From DATCHW01 sp963806045 (lineage in GTDB: Bacteria > Bacteroidota > Ignavibacteria > Tepidaquicellales > Tepidaquicellaceae), in contig CAWDWP010000001.1 of NCBI GenBank assembly GCA_963806045.1, positions 434,001-498,000 of the forward strand: a DNA stretch of 64,000 nt, in the 5' to 3' direction. A program made the translations under genes and the position numbers. Every line of letters starts with the position of its first letter. Position 1 is the first letter of the stretch. Positions 28,736 to 38,666 of this stretch are shown piece by piece. The notes below the pieces were generated by a model. It was not told where the DNA came from. It did not search any database and worked only from the letters and a program-made list of their open reading frames with translations.

Positions 28736-28796
28736 ACCCCTTCGGGGTTTAGATTCTTAATAATATTATTCTACAATAATTACATCCCTTCGGGAT
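28736..28796. repeat. Pair of short TTCG hairpins between EIIA and ppdK
   Basis: ACCCCTTCGGGGT (28736-28748) and ATCCCTTCGGGAT (28784-28796) are small perfect inverted repeats sharing a CTTCGG tetraloop core, 35 bases apart. They lack T tracts, so they look like intergenic repeat hairpins rather than terminators. The rest of the 28700-29056 gap is AT-rich with nothing else I can support. Confidence 0.6.
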
Positions 28797-29056
28797 TTAT
28801 AACAATCAAATTTTAAGCTTGTATTAAAAATAAAGCTCTATTTCTTATCCATTCATAAAAACGATTTTCCAATATAGAATTAAGCAAAATTTAATAAACT
28901 AAATATTAAATTTTATATATAAATCTTATGTTAAATGTGTGTAAACAATGAAGATTTCTGCGAAAAAACCGAATAAATACCTGTTATATTAAGCTCAAAA
29001 TGAGTAATTTTATTGATGATTTTCAAATATTTAATACAAAAATTTAAATTATCACA

Positions 29057-31831
29057 ATGGCTAATACAATAAAATATGTCTATTACTTTGGCGGAAAGAA
29101 AGCCGATGGAAAAGCAGAGATGAAGTCCTTGCTTGGCGGTAAAGGCGCCAATCTTGCAGAGATGGTCAATATAGGTTTACCCGTACCTGCAGGTTTTACA
29201 ATCTCAACAGAAGTTTGTACTTATTATTATAAAAATAAGAAAAAATATCCTAAGGAATTAAAATCCCAGGTTTTAAAATCACTTGAAAAAGTTGAAAAAC
29301 AGATGGGCGCAAAGTTTGGTGACGCTATAAATCCATTACTGCTGTCTATCCGTTCCGGAGCCAGAAGTTCAATGCCGGGAATGATGGAAACTGTACTCAA
29401 TGTTGGGTTAAATGATGCCACACGCGAAGGCTTAATTAAAAAAACAAACAATCCGAGATTTGTTTATGATTCACAAAGAAGATTGATTCAGATGTATTCG
29501 GATGTGGTTATGGAAAAAGCAGCAGGTATAGAACCCGAAGAAAATAAAGGTGTAAGAAGTCAGCTTGAAAAAGAACTACATAAAATGAAAACTGCAAAAG
29601 GATGTAAATCAGATACTGACCTTACTGCAGATGACCTGAAAGAATTAGTAGATATTTATAAAGCAAAAGTACTGGAAGTTCTCGGAAAACCATTTCCTGA
29701 AAATGCTATTGAGCAGTTATGGGGAGCGATAGGAGCAGTGTTCCAAAGCTGGAATGGAAAGAGAGCAATTTCTTACAGAAAAATCGAAGGCATTCCTGAT
29801 GAATGGGGTACAGCCGTAAGTGTTCAGTCAATGGTATTTGGAAATATGGGTGATACATCAGCTACCGGTGTGGCATTTACAAGAAATCCCGCAACCGGTG
29901 AAAATTATTTTTATGGTGAATGGCTTGCAAACGCACAAGGTGAAGATGTGGTAGCAGGAATAAGGACACCGAACCCGATTAATGAAGTTGGTAAAGCTGA
30001 ACATAATCAACATCTTCAATCTCTTGAAACCGAAATGCCGGAAGTTTACAAACAACTTGACAAGATAGAGAAAAACCTTGAAAAGCATTACCGCGATATG
30101 CTTGATGTTGAATTTACGATTCAGGATGGAATATTATATATGCTTCAATGCAGAGTAGGTAAACGCAATGGTGCAGCTGCAGTAAAGATGGCAGTGGATA
30201 TGTTCAATCAGAAACTTATTTCTAAAGAAGAAGCAGTTTTAAGAGTACATCCTGAGCAGCTCGATGAACTTCTTCATCCCGTACTTGACCCCGAAGCAGA
30301 AAAAAATGCGGTCAGGATAACAAAAGGATTACCTGCAGGACCCGGCGGAGCCACAGGGCAGGTTGTTTTTTCAGCCGAGGATGCAGTGGAATGGGTTAAG
30401 CAGGGAAAGAAAGTTGTTTTAGTTCGCGAAGAAACAAATCCGGAAGATATTGAAGGAATGAGAGCCGCAGAAGCTATCCTGACGGCAAGAGGCGGAATGA
30501 CATCCCATGCAGCACTTGTTGCAAGAGGGTGGGGAAAATGCTGTATTGTCGGAGCAGGACAGGTCGAAGTGAATTACGATGAAAAATACTTTAAAGCGGG
30601 TAATGAAATTACCAGAGAAGGAGACTGGATTTCACTCAATGGCACAAAGGGATATGTTTACAAAGGACAGAATCCTATGATAGATGTTGATTCTAATAAC
30701 CCCACGCTCGTTGAATTCCTGAAAATTTGCGACAAAGTAAGAATTCTTAAAATCCGTACAAATGCAGATACTCCCGAAGACTCATATAAAGCAAGAGCAT
30801 TCGGAGCCGAAGGTATTGGCCTTTTCAGAACTGAGCATATGTTTTATGGAGAAGGTTCAGAAGAAGCTTTATTTTTATTAAGAAAAATGATAATGTCTAA
30901 CGGTGAAGCAGAGAGAAGAGCTGCTTTAAATGAACTTTTCCCGTTCGTAAAATCTGACATCAAACAAACACTTGAAGCGATGGACGGATTCCCTGTAACA
31001 ATCAGAACTCTCGATCCCCCGCTTCACGAATTTGTACCTGAACATCCCGAGCAAAGAGAAAAACTTGCAGAGGCTTTACACATATCGGCAGAAGAATTAA
31101 ACACCAGAGCTGATGCATTGCACGAAAGCAATCCTATGCTTGGCCACCGGGGAGTAAGACTCGGAATTACTTATCCTGAAATCACAGAGATGCAGGTTAG
31201 AGCAATTTTTGAAGCAACAGCGGAACTGCTTAAAGAAGGTAAAAAACCTTTCCCGGAAATTATGATACCTGTTGTCGGTATAAATCTTGAACTTGAACAT
31301 CAATTTGTGATAGTGAAGAAAGTATATGAGGAAGTATTGGAAAAATTCGGAATAAAGAAAATAAATCATTTAATCGGTACTATGATTGAAATTCCCAGGG
31401 CTGCTATCACAGCAGATAAAATTGCTGAATTTGCACAATTCTTCTCATTCGGAACAAATGACATGACACAAATGACTTTTGGATTTTCGAGAGATGATAT
31501 CAGCGGATTCCTTCCAGATTATTTAAAAAAGAAAATATTACCAGTTGATCCATTCCAGGTGATAGACAGGGCAGGAGTCGGAAGATTGATGACAGTTGCT
31601 GTTGAGAGAGGCAGAAGAATGAGACCTGATTTAAAGATTGGCATATGCGGAGAGCACGGCGGTGAACCAAATTCTGTAGAATTCTGTCACTTGCTCGGAT
31701 TGAATTATGTTTCCTGTTCGCCATTCAGAGTCCCGATAGCAAGACTTGCAGCAGCAAGAGCAGCAGTAGAGTTTCCAATTAAAACAATAAAGAATAAGAA
31801 ACAGGATAAAAAGAAAAAGAAAAAGAAGTAA
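29057..31831 (+). CDS. ppdK: Pyruvate, phosphate dikinase
   Basis: This 924-residue cytoplasmic enzyme interconverts pyruvate + ATP + Pi and PEP + AMP + PPi. The N-terminal ATP-binding domain shows LLGGKGANLAEM and SIRSGARSSMPGMMETVLN. The swivelling phosphohistidine domain has GGMTSHAALVARGWGK with the catalytic His. The C-terminal PEP/pyruvate barrel shows GIGLFRTEHMF, the FSFGTNDMTQMTFGFSRDD block and the catalytic Cys in GICGEHGGEP. The length is slightly above the usual ~875-900, owing partly to a lysine-rich tail (KNKKQDKKKKKKK). Its reversibility allows gluconeogenic PEP supply, matching the glycogen and pentose phosphate genes here. It is monocistronic with a strong shared terminator. 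Confidence 0.97.
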   Translation: MANTIKYVYYFGGKKADGKAEMKSLLGGKGANLAEMVNIGLPVPAGFTISTEVCTYYYKNKKKYPKELKSQVLKSLEKVEKQMGAKFGDAINPLLLSIRSGARSSMPGMMETVLNVGLNDATREGLIKKTNNPRFVYDSQRRLIQMYSDVVMEKAAGIEPEENKGVRSQLEKELHKMKTAKGCKSDTDLTADDLKELVDIYKAKVLEVLGKPFPENAIEQLWGAIGAVFQSWNGKRAISYRKIEGIPDEWGTAVSVQSMVFGNMGDTSATGVAFTRNPATGENYFYGEWLANAQGEDVVAGIRTPNPINEVGKAEHNQHLQSLETEMPEVYKQLDKIEKNLEKHYRDMLDVEFTIQDGILYMLQCRVGKRNGAAAVKMAVDMFNQKLISKEEAVLRVHPEQLDELLHPVLDPEAEKNAVRITKGLPAGPGGATGQVVFSAEDAVEWVKQGKKVVLVREETNPEDIEGMRAAEAILTARGGMTSHAALVARGWGKCCIVGAGQVEVNYDEKYFKAGNEITREGDWISLNGTKGYVYKGQNPMIDVDSNNPTLVEFLKICDKVRILKIRTNADTPEDSYKARAFGAEGIGLFRTEHMFYGEGSEEALFLLRKMIMSNGEAERRAALNELFPFVKSDIKQTLEAMDGFPVTIRTLDPPLHEFVPEHPEQREKLAEALHISAEELNTRADALHESNPMLGHRGVRLGITYPEITEMQVRAIFEATAELLKEGKKPFPEIMIPVVGINLELEHQFVIVKKVYEEVLEKFGIKKINHLIGTMIEIPRAAITADKIAEFAQFFSFGTNDMTQMTFGFSRDDISGFLPDYLKKKILPVDPFQVIDRAGVGRLMTVAVERGRRMRPDLKIGICGEHGGEPNSVEFCHLLGLNYVSCSPFRVPIARLAAARAAVEFPIKTIKNKKQDKKKKKKK

Positions 31832-31850
31832 TAGCTAATAATTTTTTTAA

Positions 31851-31890
31851 AAAAAAGATTCCATCTTTACATAAGATGGAATCTTTTTTT
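31851..31890. terminator. Bidirectional rho-independent terminator
   Basis: An 11-bp perfect stem (gattccatctt / aagatggaatc) with a 5-base loop is flanked by A and T tracts on both sides. It can therefore end ppdK on the plus strand and the convergent small secreted-protein gene on the minus strand. Confidence 0.93.
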
Positions 31891-31907
31891 AAACTGATTT
31901 TGGAAAT

Positions 31908-32270
31908 TTAGTGCGTTGCTAAATATTGATATGTCCCATCTCCGTTAATCTGAAGTTTTACCAGCTTGCACGCATCTATACCTGTAAAAGTAACGTGACC
32001 TCCTGCTCCATCAGTGATTTTCATATCGAACATACAGGTTGTTCCGTAATCCGCAGGTATGTCAACAGTAACTGTTGAGCCATTATCGAAAAGATCATTT
32101 GGAAGTATATCATTACCCCAGTGACCTGTTTCAGCCGGAGTTACAAAAATATCGACCAGTGTAACACCTGTGTTATTGACCACCTGAAAAGATAATGCCT
32201 GAGCATTAGAGATATTGCTAAGTATATATATACTTATTAAAACTGTGAAAACAAATAGTAGCTTTTTCAT
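31908..32270 (-). CDS. Small secreted protein of unknown function
   Basis: The 120-residue protein has a signal peptide (MKKLLFVFTVLISIYILSNISNAQA). The ~95-residue mature domain begins SFQVVNNTGVTLVDIFVTPAETGHWGNDILP. It contains two cysteines (TTCMFDMKI, DACKLVKLQI) positioned to form a disulphide. I recall a widespread family of small secreted proteins with the pattern N-x-T-G...I..I...P..-x-W-G-x-D-x-L and a paired-cysteine C-terminus, but no known function. It is monocistronic and convergent with ppdK. Confidence 0.8.
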   Translation of the reverse strand: MKKLLFVFTVLISIYILSNISNAQALSFQVVNNTGVTLVDIFVTPAETGHWGNDILPNDLFDNGSTVTVDIPADYGTTCMFDMKITDGAGGHVTFTGIDACKLVKLQINGDGTYQYLATH

Positions 32271-32494
32271 TTGTTATCCTTTCTTTATTTAATTTTAAAT
32301 CTATTGAATAATTAATGTAACAATTAACCCGTCAATAATATTCCATTTTAATGAAGAATTTTATTATTTCTTCCCTTGGCTTAGTTACCTTTTTTATGAG
32401 GTATCGCATTTCTAAAGTGAAATGTTATTCATGGGTTAATTTTTAAATAAATTCTTCTTATATTTATTGCAGCAATAAACTTAAAAACAAGACA

Positions 32495-33013
32495 ATGGAA
32501 AACCCTCTTTTAGAACCAGTTGAAGGAATAACCTGCGAACAATGGGCGGCAGTGAATGCAAAACTTGTGGCAGGTGTCAATACCGATGAGGCAATCAAAG
32601 CAATCGGAGTTGACGTGCCAAAATGGGACCGCGTAAATAATGAATGGCTTACCCGTATGCGTAACGATACTTCCTTCGTGATATCAAAAGCCTACAGCGA
32701 TGCTTTTAACCAAAAAGCAGAAGGCAATCTAGGCAAAGGCGGGGAAATAAACGCCGAATCTTATTCATTCGAGAAGTGGATTGAATTAATGGCTGCGCAG
32801 GAAGTATTTACAAAACTGGGGCGTGATGCGCAAGATATACTTAAGGATTTCGGGCTGACTGTCGCCGATTATTCAAATATAAGTTCTTTCTGGAGCGGTA
32901 AAATGATGAGTGACTTTTCGTATGCAGCAAAAATGCAGCCTCTGCTGGATGAATACAGAAAAAAATACGAAAGCATGTCAGGAGGAAGCTCACACGGGGA
33001 TATAGAATTTTAA
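32495..33013 (+). CDS. Uncharacterised protein with two related repeats (DUF6620-like)
   Basis: The 172-residue cytoplasmic protein consists of two similar blocks: GITCEQWAAVNAKLVAGVNTD with its following helices, and YSFEKWIELMAAQEVFTKLGRD with its following helices. In each, a W-containing helix is followed by a short loop, a second helix (EAIKAIGVDVPKWDRVNNEW / DILKDFGLTVADYSNISSFW) and a methionine-rich stretch. The opening MENPLLEPVEGIT resembles the Bacteroidota family I recall as DUF6620, though I cannot confirm this. It is the first gene of a three-gene cluster with two zinc-ribbon proteins. The function is unknown. Confidence 0.75.
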   Translation: MENPLLEPVEGITCEQWAAVNAKLVAGVNTDEAIKAIGVDVPKWDRVNNEWLTRMRNDTSFVISKAYSDAFNQKAEGNLGKGGEINAESYSFEKWIELMAAQEVFTKLGRDAQDILKDFGLTVADYSNISSFWSGKMMSDFSYAAKMQPLLDEYRKKYESMSGGSSHGDIEF

Positions 33014-33082
33014 GAACGGCAAATTTATATTAATTTTTCTAATTTAAAGTTTCATTTTCTTTCGAAACTCAAATATTATATT

Positions 33083-33598
33083 ATGTCTGAGGACGGGTTA
33101 ATTAACCAGTTTAATGCGGAAACAGATACGGCTTTCAAAGAAGCATGGCAATCTGAAAAAGGCGGTGACAGCAAATGGAATGCGTATATTAATTCTTACG
33201 GTATCGACCCCCTGCCGCAGGAAAATAAGAATTTTCTTTTGAATTCTGAGATGAAGATTGCGCGGGGAGCATTCCCGGTTGAACTCAGGAAAGTATATGA
33301 AAAAATCCTTGACAAGTATCGTGCAATTGAAAACACTAACCCATCGCTGACAAAAACTATAAGTGAATTTAATATCGAAATGAAAGTTAAAGAGTATTAC
33401 ATGAAGATTAAACCTTTTTCAGGGCTCGGAGACATTTTCAAAAATGCATCAGTTGGGACACAAAAATATTCGTCGGGACTGCAGAAAGAAAAAACAAAAA
33501 CATTGACATGTAAAAACTGCGGAGCGCCGAGGCTTGAAGAAATGCAATATGACAATTGCCTTTTCTGCGGAAGCAAGCTTTTCGAAATTAAAGAATAA
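33083..33598 (+). CDS. Uncharacterised protein with C-terminal zinc ribbon
   Basis: The 171-residue protein has a helical N-terminal region of about 135 residues with no signal peptide. A C-terminal zinc ribbon follows, with two CxxC knuckles: CKNCGAPRLEE and NCLFCGSKLFE. I do not recognise the N-terminal domain. It lies 69 bases after the repeat protein and ends 5 bases before the next gene, which also carries a zinc ribbon, so the two are very likely co-translated. The paired knuckles imply metal binding and possibly nucleic-acid or protein binding. Confidence 0.72.
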   Translation: MSEDGLINQFNAETDTAFKEAWQSEKGGDSKWNAYINSYGIDPLPQENKNFLLNSEMKIARGAFPVELRKVYEKILDKYRAIENTNPSLTKTISEFNIEMKVKEYYMKIKPFSGLGDIFKNASVGTQKYSSGLQKEKTKTLTCKNCGAPRLEEMQYDNCLFCGSKLFEIKE

Positions 33599-33603
33599 TC
33601 AAT

Positions 33604-34314
33604 ATGTCCGGACAGGATTTAATTGCAAGGTGGGATAACTACCTTAAAAAACTAAGCGACAGATTTTATGAAGTTCTTAAGTCGGCTGACGAACCTTTTG
33701 ACGGCGTCATTAGCGGATTGCAGTACGACAATATTGTAATAATTAACGCCCTGAACGGCCTGAAAGATCAGTCTGTTTACCAACTGCACAAAAAAGCAGA
33801 AGAAGGCTGGGAGAAAATGCAGGCTGAAATATACAAATCAGGAAGTCTTTTTATAATACCGGAACAAGCTAAGAAAATTGAAAATCTTAGAGTTCAAATG
33901 GAAACTGAATTTGAGCAATATGAAATCAGACTGTTTGCAAAAGCTGCAAGAAAGATATTTGAAAACGTTCAAAAACATATCGACGAAAAAAAAATTCGCA
34001 GGTGCACTCAGTGCGCTGCAGACCTGCCCGTAAGCGCTTATTCTTTCATGGCTGTAAATATCAAATGCGACAGCTGCGGTTCGGTAAATACATACCAGCC
34101 TGACGACAGGGTTCGTGCGCTTGAGTATTATGTTATAGAACCTCTTGCAAATGAATATGCAATGGAGGAAAAAATAAAAGGTAAGACTGATAAAAATATG
34201 ATGAAAGAATATTACAGAAAATTCTATGGTTTTCTAATGGAGAATGTCCCGGATAAAAAAGATTTCTACGAAAGAGCAATGAACGAAAGACTGACAAATC
34301 CTCATTTCGGGTAA
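33604..34314 (+). CDS. Uncharacterised helical protein with internal zinc ribbon
   Basis: The 236-residue protein has a long alpha-helical N-terminal half, including a coiled-coil-like KIENLRVQMETEFEQYEIRL. A central zinc ribbon follows, with CxxC knuckles CTQCAADLPV and IKCDSCGSVNTY, then a helical C-terminal tail rich in charged residues (YYRKFYGFLMENVPDKKDF). There is no signal peptide. It is the last gene of the 32495-34314 cassette and starts 5 bases after the preceding gene. The second half of the ribbon (IKCDSCGSVNTYQP) is a pattern common in structural zinc ribbons. I recognise no family for the whole protein. Confidence 0.72.
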   Translation: MSGQDLIARWDNYLKKLSDRFYEVLKSADEPFDGVISGLQYDNIVIINALNGLKDQSVYQLHKKAEEGWEKMQAEIYKSGSLFIIPEQAKKIENLRVQMETEFEQYEIRLFAKAARKIFENVQKHIDEKKIRRCTQCAADLPVSAYSFMAVNIKCDSCGSVNTYQPDDRVRALEYYVIEPLANEYAMEEKIKGKTDKNMMKEYYRKFYGFLMENVPDKKDFYERAMNERLTNPHFG

Positions 34315-34510
34315 ATCTTATTCAAGTAAATTTACAGGTAAAAATCCCCATTATATGAAAATCGCAAGGGTTCAGCCCTGAAGAATTACATCACGTAAAT
34401 CGTAAAACCCTACAAGTCCTCTGCAAACCTGATGAATACTTCTTAAACGCGGCTAAAACCCCGATTAACAAATCCTAACGAATATAATAAACTCTAAAAA
34501 TGCATTGAAC

Positions 34511-34668
34511 CTCGTCCTCCACAAAGATTGGAGCCCGCCCAGGCGGATTTTCAAGACTTCTGATTAAATATCTGTTGTCATTTAATCATCAGCCCTCCAA
34601 AAAAACGGAGCCCGCCCAGGCGGATTTTCAAGATTTCTGATTAAGTAACTATCGTTACTTAATCATCA
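34511..34668. repeat. Two tandem ~77-bp units with a GC box and a variable hairpin
   Basis: Each unit has CCTCC, then GGAGCCCGCCCAGGCGGATT (at 34530 and 34607), then a TCTGATTAA-type hairpin. The first hairpin has a 9-bp stem (TGATTAAAT / ATTTAATCA). The second has a 12-bp stem (TGATTAAGTAAC / GTTACTTAATCA). At stem position 8 an A-T pair in the first copy is a G-C pair in the second, so pairing is kept while the sequence changes. The remainder of the gap (34315-34510) contains a small GGGTTCAGCCCTGA hairpin and no gene. Neither unit is followed by a strong T tract on the plus strand. Confidence 0.75.
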
Positions 34669-34676
34669 ACATTTTT

Positions 34677-36098
34677 TTATGTTTCTACAAAATCTCCAGC
34701 GACTAGTTTATAAAAATAAATTCCGCTGGATAATTCGTTATGGTTAAGAGTTACTTTGGAAATTGCAGCTCATATGTCCCGGCACTCTGAAGTTGATTGA
34801 ACTTCAGTTTCGAGACTTCATAACTTTCAATGTAACAACATCATAATTTATCTTTGAAAGTTACAAAACTGTTTTGTAGGGTCAATCGGGTTCGGATAGT
34901 TCTGTGATAATGAACATGATGAAGCAATTTTCGAATTGATATTTTCTATTCCTGTAGGAAAGCCCGTTGGGTTGCGTTTGTAATAAATTTCATAGTTCCC
35001 GTCGCGATCATCATACCATACAACATGCACATTCGAACCGGATACAGATACATTGGTATTTTCAAATTCAGAAGTGTTATTCGTTAGCCATGTATCTGCT
35101 TCCCAGTTTACACCTGCGTCTGTTGAGCGCTTATAGTATATCACCCAGTTCCCGTTACGAACGTCCTCCCATACAAGATGCACATTCGAGCCGGATACTG
35201 CAATAGAAGGACTCAACGAACTAGTAGCGTTATTCGTCAGACGTATATCTGCTCCCCAGTTAACACCTGCGTCTGTTGAGCGCTTGTAGTAGATTTCATT
35301 GTTCCCATTACGGTTCTCCTGCCATACAACATGCACAACTGAGCCGGATACTGCGACAGATGGGAGCGCAGAAGTAGCAGTGTTATTTGTCAGCCGCACA
35401 TCTGCTCCCCAGTTTACTCCTGCATCGGTTGAGCATTTGTAATGTATTTCTTCGTTATCGTACCATGTATACTCCATCCATACAACGTGGACAATCAAGC
35501 CGGATACTGCGACAGAAGGATAGCTTGAACCTTCAATGGTATTCGTCAGATTTATGTTTGCTCCCCAGCTTACGCCTGAATCTGTCGAGCGTTTGTAGTA
35601 TATCTCCCCGTCTCCGCTATTATAGTCTTGCCATACAACGTGCACATCTGAACCGGATACTGCGATAGAAGGATAAATATCATAAGTAGTGCTATTCGTC
35701 ATACGCATATCTGCGCCCCAACTTACGCCCGCATCTGTTGAGCGTTTGTAATAAATTTCATCGTTCCCATCACGATAGTCATACCATACGACATGCACAA
35801 CCGAACCGGAAACTGCAATAGAAGGAGCGTATGAATTGGCATTATTATTAGTCAGCCGTGTATCTGCTCCCCAGCTTACACCTGCGTCTGTTGAGCGTTT
35901 GTAATAGATTTCTAAGTTCCCATCGCGATTGTCCTCCCATACAACGTGTACAACAGAACCGCTTGCTGCTATACACCACGCATTATTGTTAGATGTATAA
36001 GAAACCGCAGGGTCATCGGTCAGCCGAACATCGGGCTGCCACTGCCCGCTCGCATCAATTGCTGCGAGCATCACTAAAACTACAAATAATTTTTTCAT
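34677..36098 (-). CDS. Secreted BNR-repeat protein with decayed T9SS sorting domain
   Basis: The open frame (34848-36098, 416 residues) has a short signal peptide (MKKLFVVLVMLAAIDASGQ). About seven repeats of 56-58 residues follow, with the core EIYYKRSTDAGVSWGADTRL, the Asp-box, and PSIAVSGSVVHVVWYDYRDG, forming a predicted seven-bladed propeller. The DNA repeats are highly similar, pointing to recent tandem duplication. The sorting domain starts NYPNPIDPTKQF and then leaves frame. Remains such as SAGTYELQF and NELSSGIYFYKLVAGDFVET are found in other frames down to about 34677, ending without the usual KKxLLIK. At least two or three indels affect this part, so secretion by T9SS may be lost. 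Confidence 0.75.
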
Positions 36099-36149
36099 AT
36101 TATTTTATCAAATTCCGGTTATAAATTTATTAGTTTTAACATATTAATG

Positions 36150-38666
36150 TTACTTAATAAGTAGCATTTTCTTAATACTGATGAACTCTTCAGCTATAAT
36201 TTTATAAAAATATACACCGCTTGAATATTGCGAAGCGTTAAAGGATGCTTCGTAAACTCCTGCCTGTTGATTTTCATTAACGAGTGTTTCTACTTCCCGA
36301 CCGAGTGCGTCGAATACAACAAGTTTCACGAATCCACTAAGCGGAATTCCATATTTAATTTTCGTTGTCGGATTAAAAGGGTTCGGATAGTTTTGTGATA
36401 ATGAATATGACGACGGAATTTCATTCGATACAAATTTTATTCCTGTTATTACTGACGTGAATTTTAATATGAATGCATCACTATTTCCTCCGATACTTCC
36501 CTGATTATAAGCACCTGATAAGGTCTGAACAGGAAAGTCAGTGGAGTTGGTATTACCTGTTACCCACACGCTTGTACCGTCGCTGTGTATTGAGTAGCCA
36601 GTTTCATCATCGGTTCCACCATAATAAGTAGCCCATTGCCTTACACCGGATGTGTCGAATTTTAATATGAATGCATCACTACCTCCTCTAAGAGTATCCT
36701 GATTATAAGCACCTGATAAGGTCTGAAGGGGAAAATCAGCGGAGCCGGTTTGGCCCGTTACCCACAACGCTTATGCCGTCGCTGTGAATGGAGTGGCCAA
36801 TACTCATTAACAATATCCACCATAATACGTAGCCCAAGACCTTACGCCGGAAGTACTGAATTTTAATATGAATGCATCACTACCTCCACCAATAGTCCCC
36901 TGATTATAGGCACCGGATAAAGTCTGTAGAGGAAAGGTTTGGGACCAGGTCTAACCTGTTACCCAAACGCTTGTACTGTCGCTGTGTATGGATGTGCCGT
37001 AAGAAGATTCAGTACCTGTTCCGCCATAATAGGTCGCCCAAGTTCTTACACCCGCAGTGCTGAATTTTAATATGAATGCATTAGTTGCTCCTCCAACGGT
37101 TCCAATTCCCTGATTATAAGCACCTGCTAAGGTCTGAAGGGGAAAGTTAACGGATTGAGTACCACCTGTTACCCATACGCTTGTGCCGTCGCTGTGTATG
37201 GATGTGCCTTCATCACCACCGGTTCCTCCATAATAAGTAGCCCAAGCCCTTACACCCGAGGTGCTGAATTTTAAAATGAATGCATCGACATCCCCTCCAA
37301 TTGTTCCCTGATTATAAGCGCCTGATAAACTCTGAAGCGGAAAGTTAGTGGAGCCGGTCGGACCTGTTACCCATACACTTGCGATGTCGCTGTGTATTGA
37401 GTTTGCCTACTTCATCACCGGTTCCTCCATAATAAGTAGCCCATTGTCTTACACCTGAAATGCTGAATTTTAATATAAATGCATCATTACCTCCTCCTCC
37501 ATAAGTTCCCTGATTGTATGCACCTGATAAGGTCTGGAGTGGAAAATTATAGGAGTAAGTAGAACCTGTTACCCAAACGTTAGTGCCATCGCTGTGTATG
37601 GAGTAGCCGATATCATCACTATTTCCTCCATAATAAGTAGCCCAAGACCTTGTACCCGAGGTGCTGAATTTTAATATAAATGCATCATTATATCCACCCC
37701 CATAAGTTCCCTGATTATATGCTCCTGATAAGTTCTGAAGGGGAAAGTTAGTTGACCAACTGGTACCTGTTACCCATACGCTTGTGCCGTCGCTTTGTAT
37801 GGAGTAACCAAACTCAAAACTATTTCCTCCATAATAAGTAGCCCACACTCGCTGAAAATCTAAGATGAGTGTTTCACTTGTGTTGTACTCTCCCGTTTGA
37901 AAACTGATGTCCATGTCTTCGATATTATAGCTTACATTTACGGCATTCCCGGAATTATACCCGTATGGTTTGCCTTCTGTTATCTTTCCAAGAGGTGTGG
38001 CTATCGTAATACTGCCTTCATTCTCCATAGTATTTTCCTCGGGCTTATCCGTCCACTTATAACTTAATCTTATCTGTGACGGGTCGGCGTATGGATGAAC
38101 AACAAAATCATATTTCATTCCGCCTGAGGATGTATTGTATATTACCCAGTCTATTCCCGGATATACTTCCTTTATTGTTATCTTTCCATAACTCCTTACT
38201 TCCATCACTCCATCACGGGCAATGAGATAAATAATAATTGAAATAATCCGGAGAAGGTTTTTCTTTTATTATGTTTTCTATTTTTATATCTGCTCCCGCA
38301 AGTTCCATATCAGCCCTGCAGTAGTGTATGATTAAATCTTTTGGTTTAAATTTATCATTGGGTAATCACGTTCTTATCTTTCTCTCCTGCAACTGTGTTT
38401 TCCTGTTTCTCTTCAGAGTATTTAAACACATAACTCAATCCACGGTCAGTAATATATACATCTGTACCTCTGTCCTGTAATTTAAACAGAAGATATGGTG
38501 CAGGGTTATTAATCAAATCGCATAACTGCCCTTTGTTTTCGATAAATCCCGGAACAGGCGTTCCTACCCACGAATTTACTTCGTCGTCGGTAGGTGTGTA
38601 TGTGAAGGCATACTGACAAGAAATAAACAGAATGAATGCCGCTAAAAAAAAAGTACGTACTTTCAT
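36150..38666 (-). pseudogene. SBBP beta-propeller-repeat protein with T9SS sorting domain, broken by multiple frameshifts and a stop
   Basis: The parts form one gene. The N-terminus (38355-38666) has a signal peptide and the GFIENKGQ motif, and continues in another frame with PKDLIIHYCRADMELAGADI. Then come YGKITIKEVYPGIDWVIYN and seven copies of a ~63-residue repeat (WATYYGG...GYSIHSDGTSVWVTG...FPLQTLSGAYNQGT...DAFILKF), and finally an intact sorting domain ending KKMLLIK. Single extra bases explain breaks near 38357, 38215, 37404 and 36765, plus two near 36800-36815. A TAG codon at 36951-36953 also interrupts repeat five, where a CAG-type codon would fit. With six frame breaks and one nonsense codon it is either a pseudogene or poorly resolved repetitive sequence. 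Confidence 0.8.

Noticed and set aside
31795..31831. Lysine-rich tail of pyruvate phosphate dikinase as a functional signal
   Set aside because: The AAG/AAA run is a simple low-complexity 3' extension. Nothing else suggests a targeting or regulatory role.
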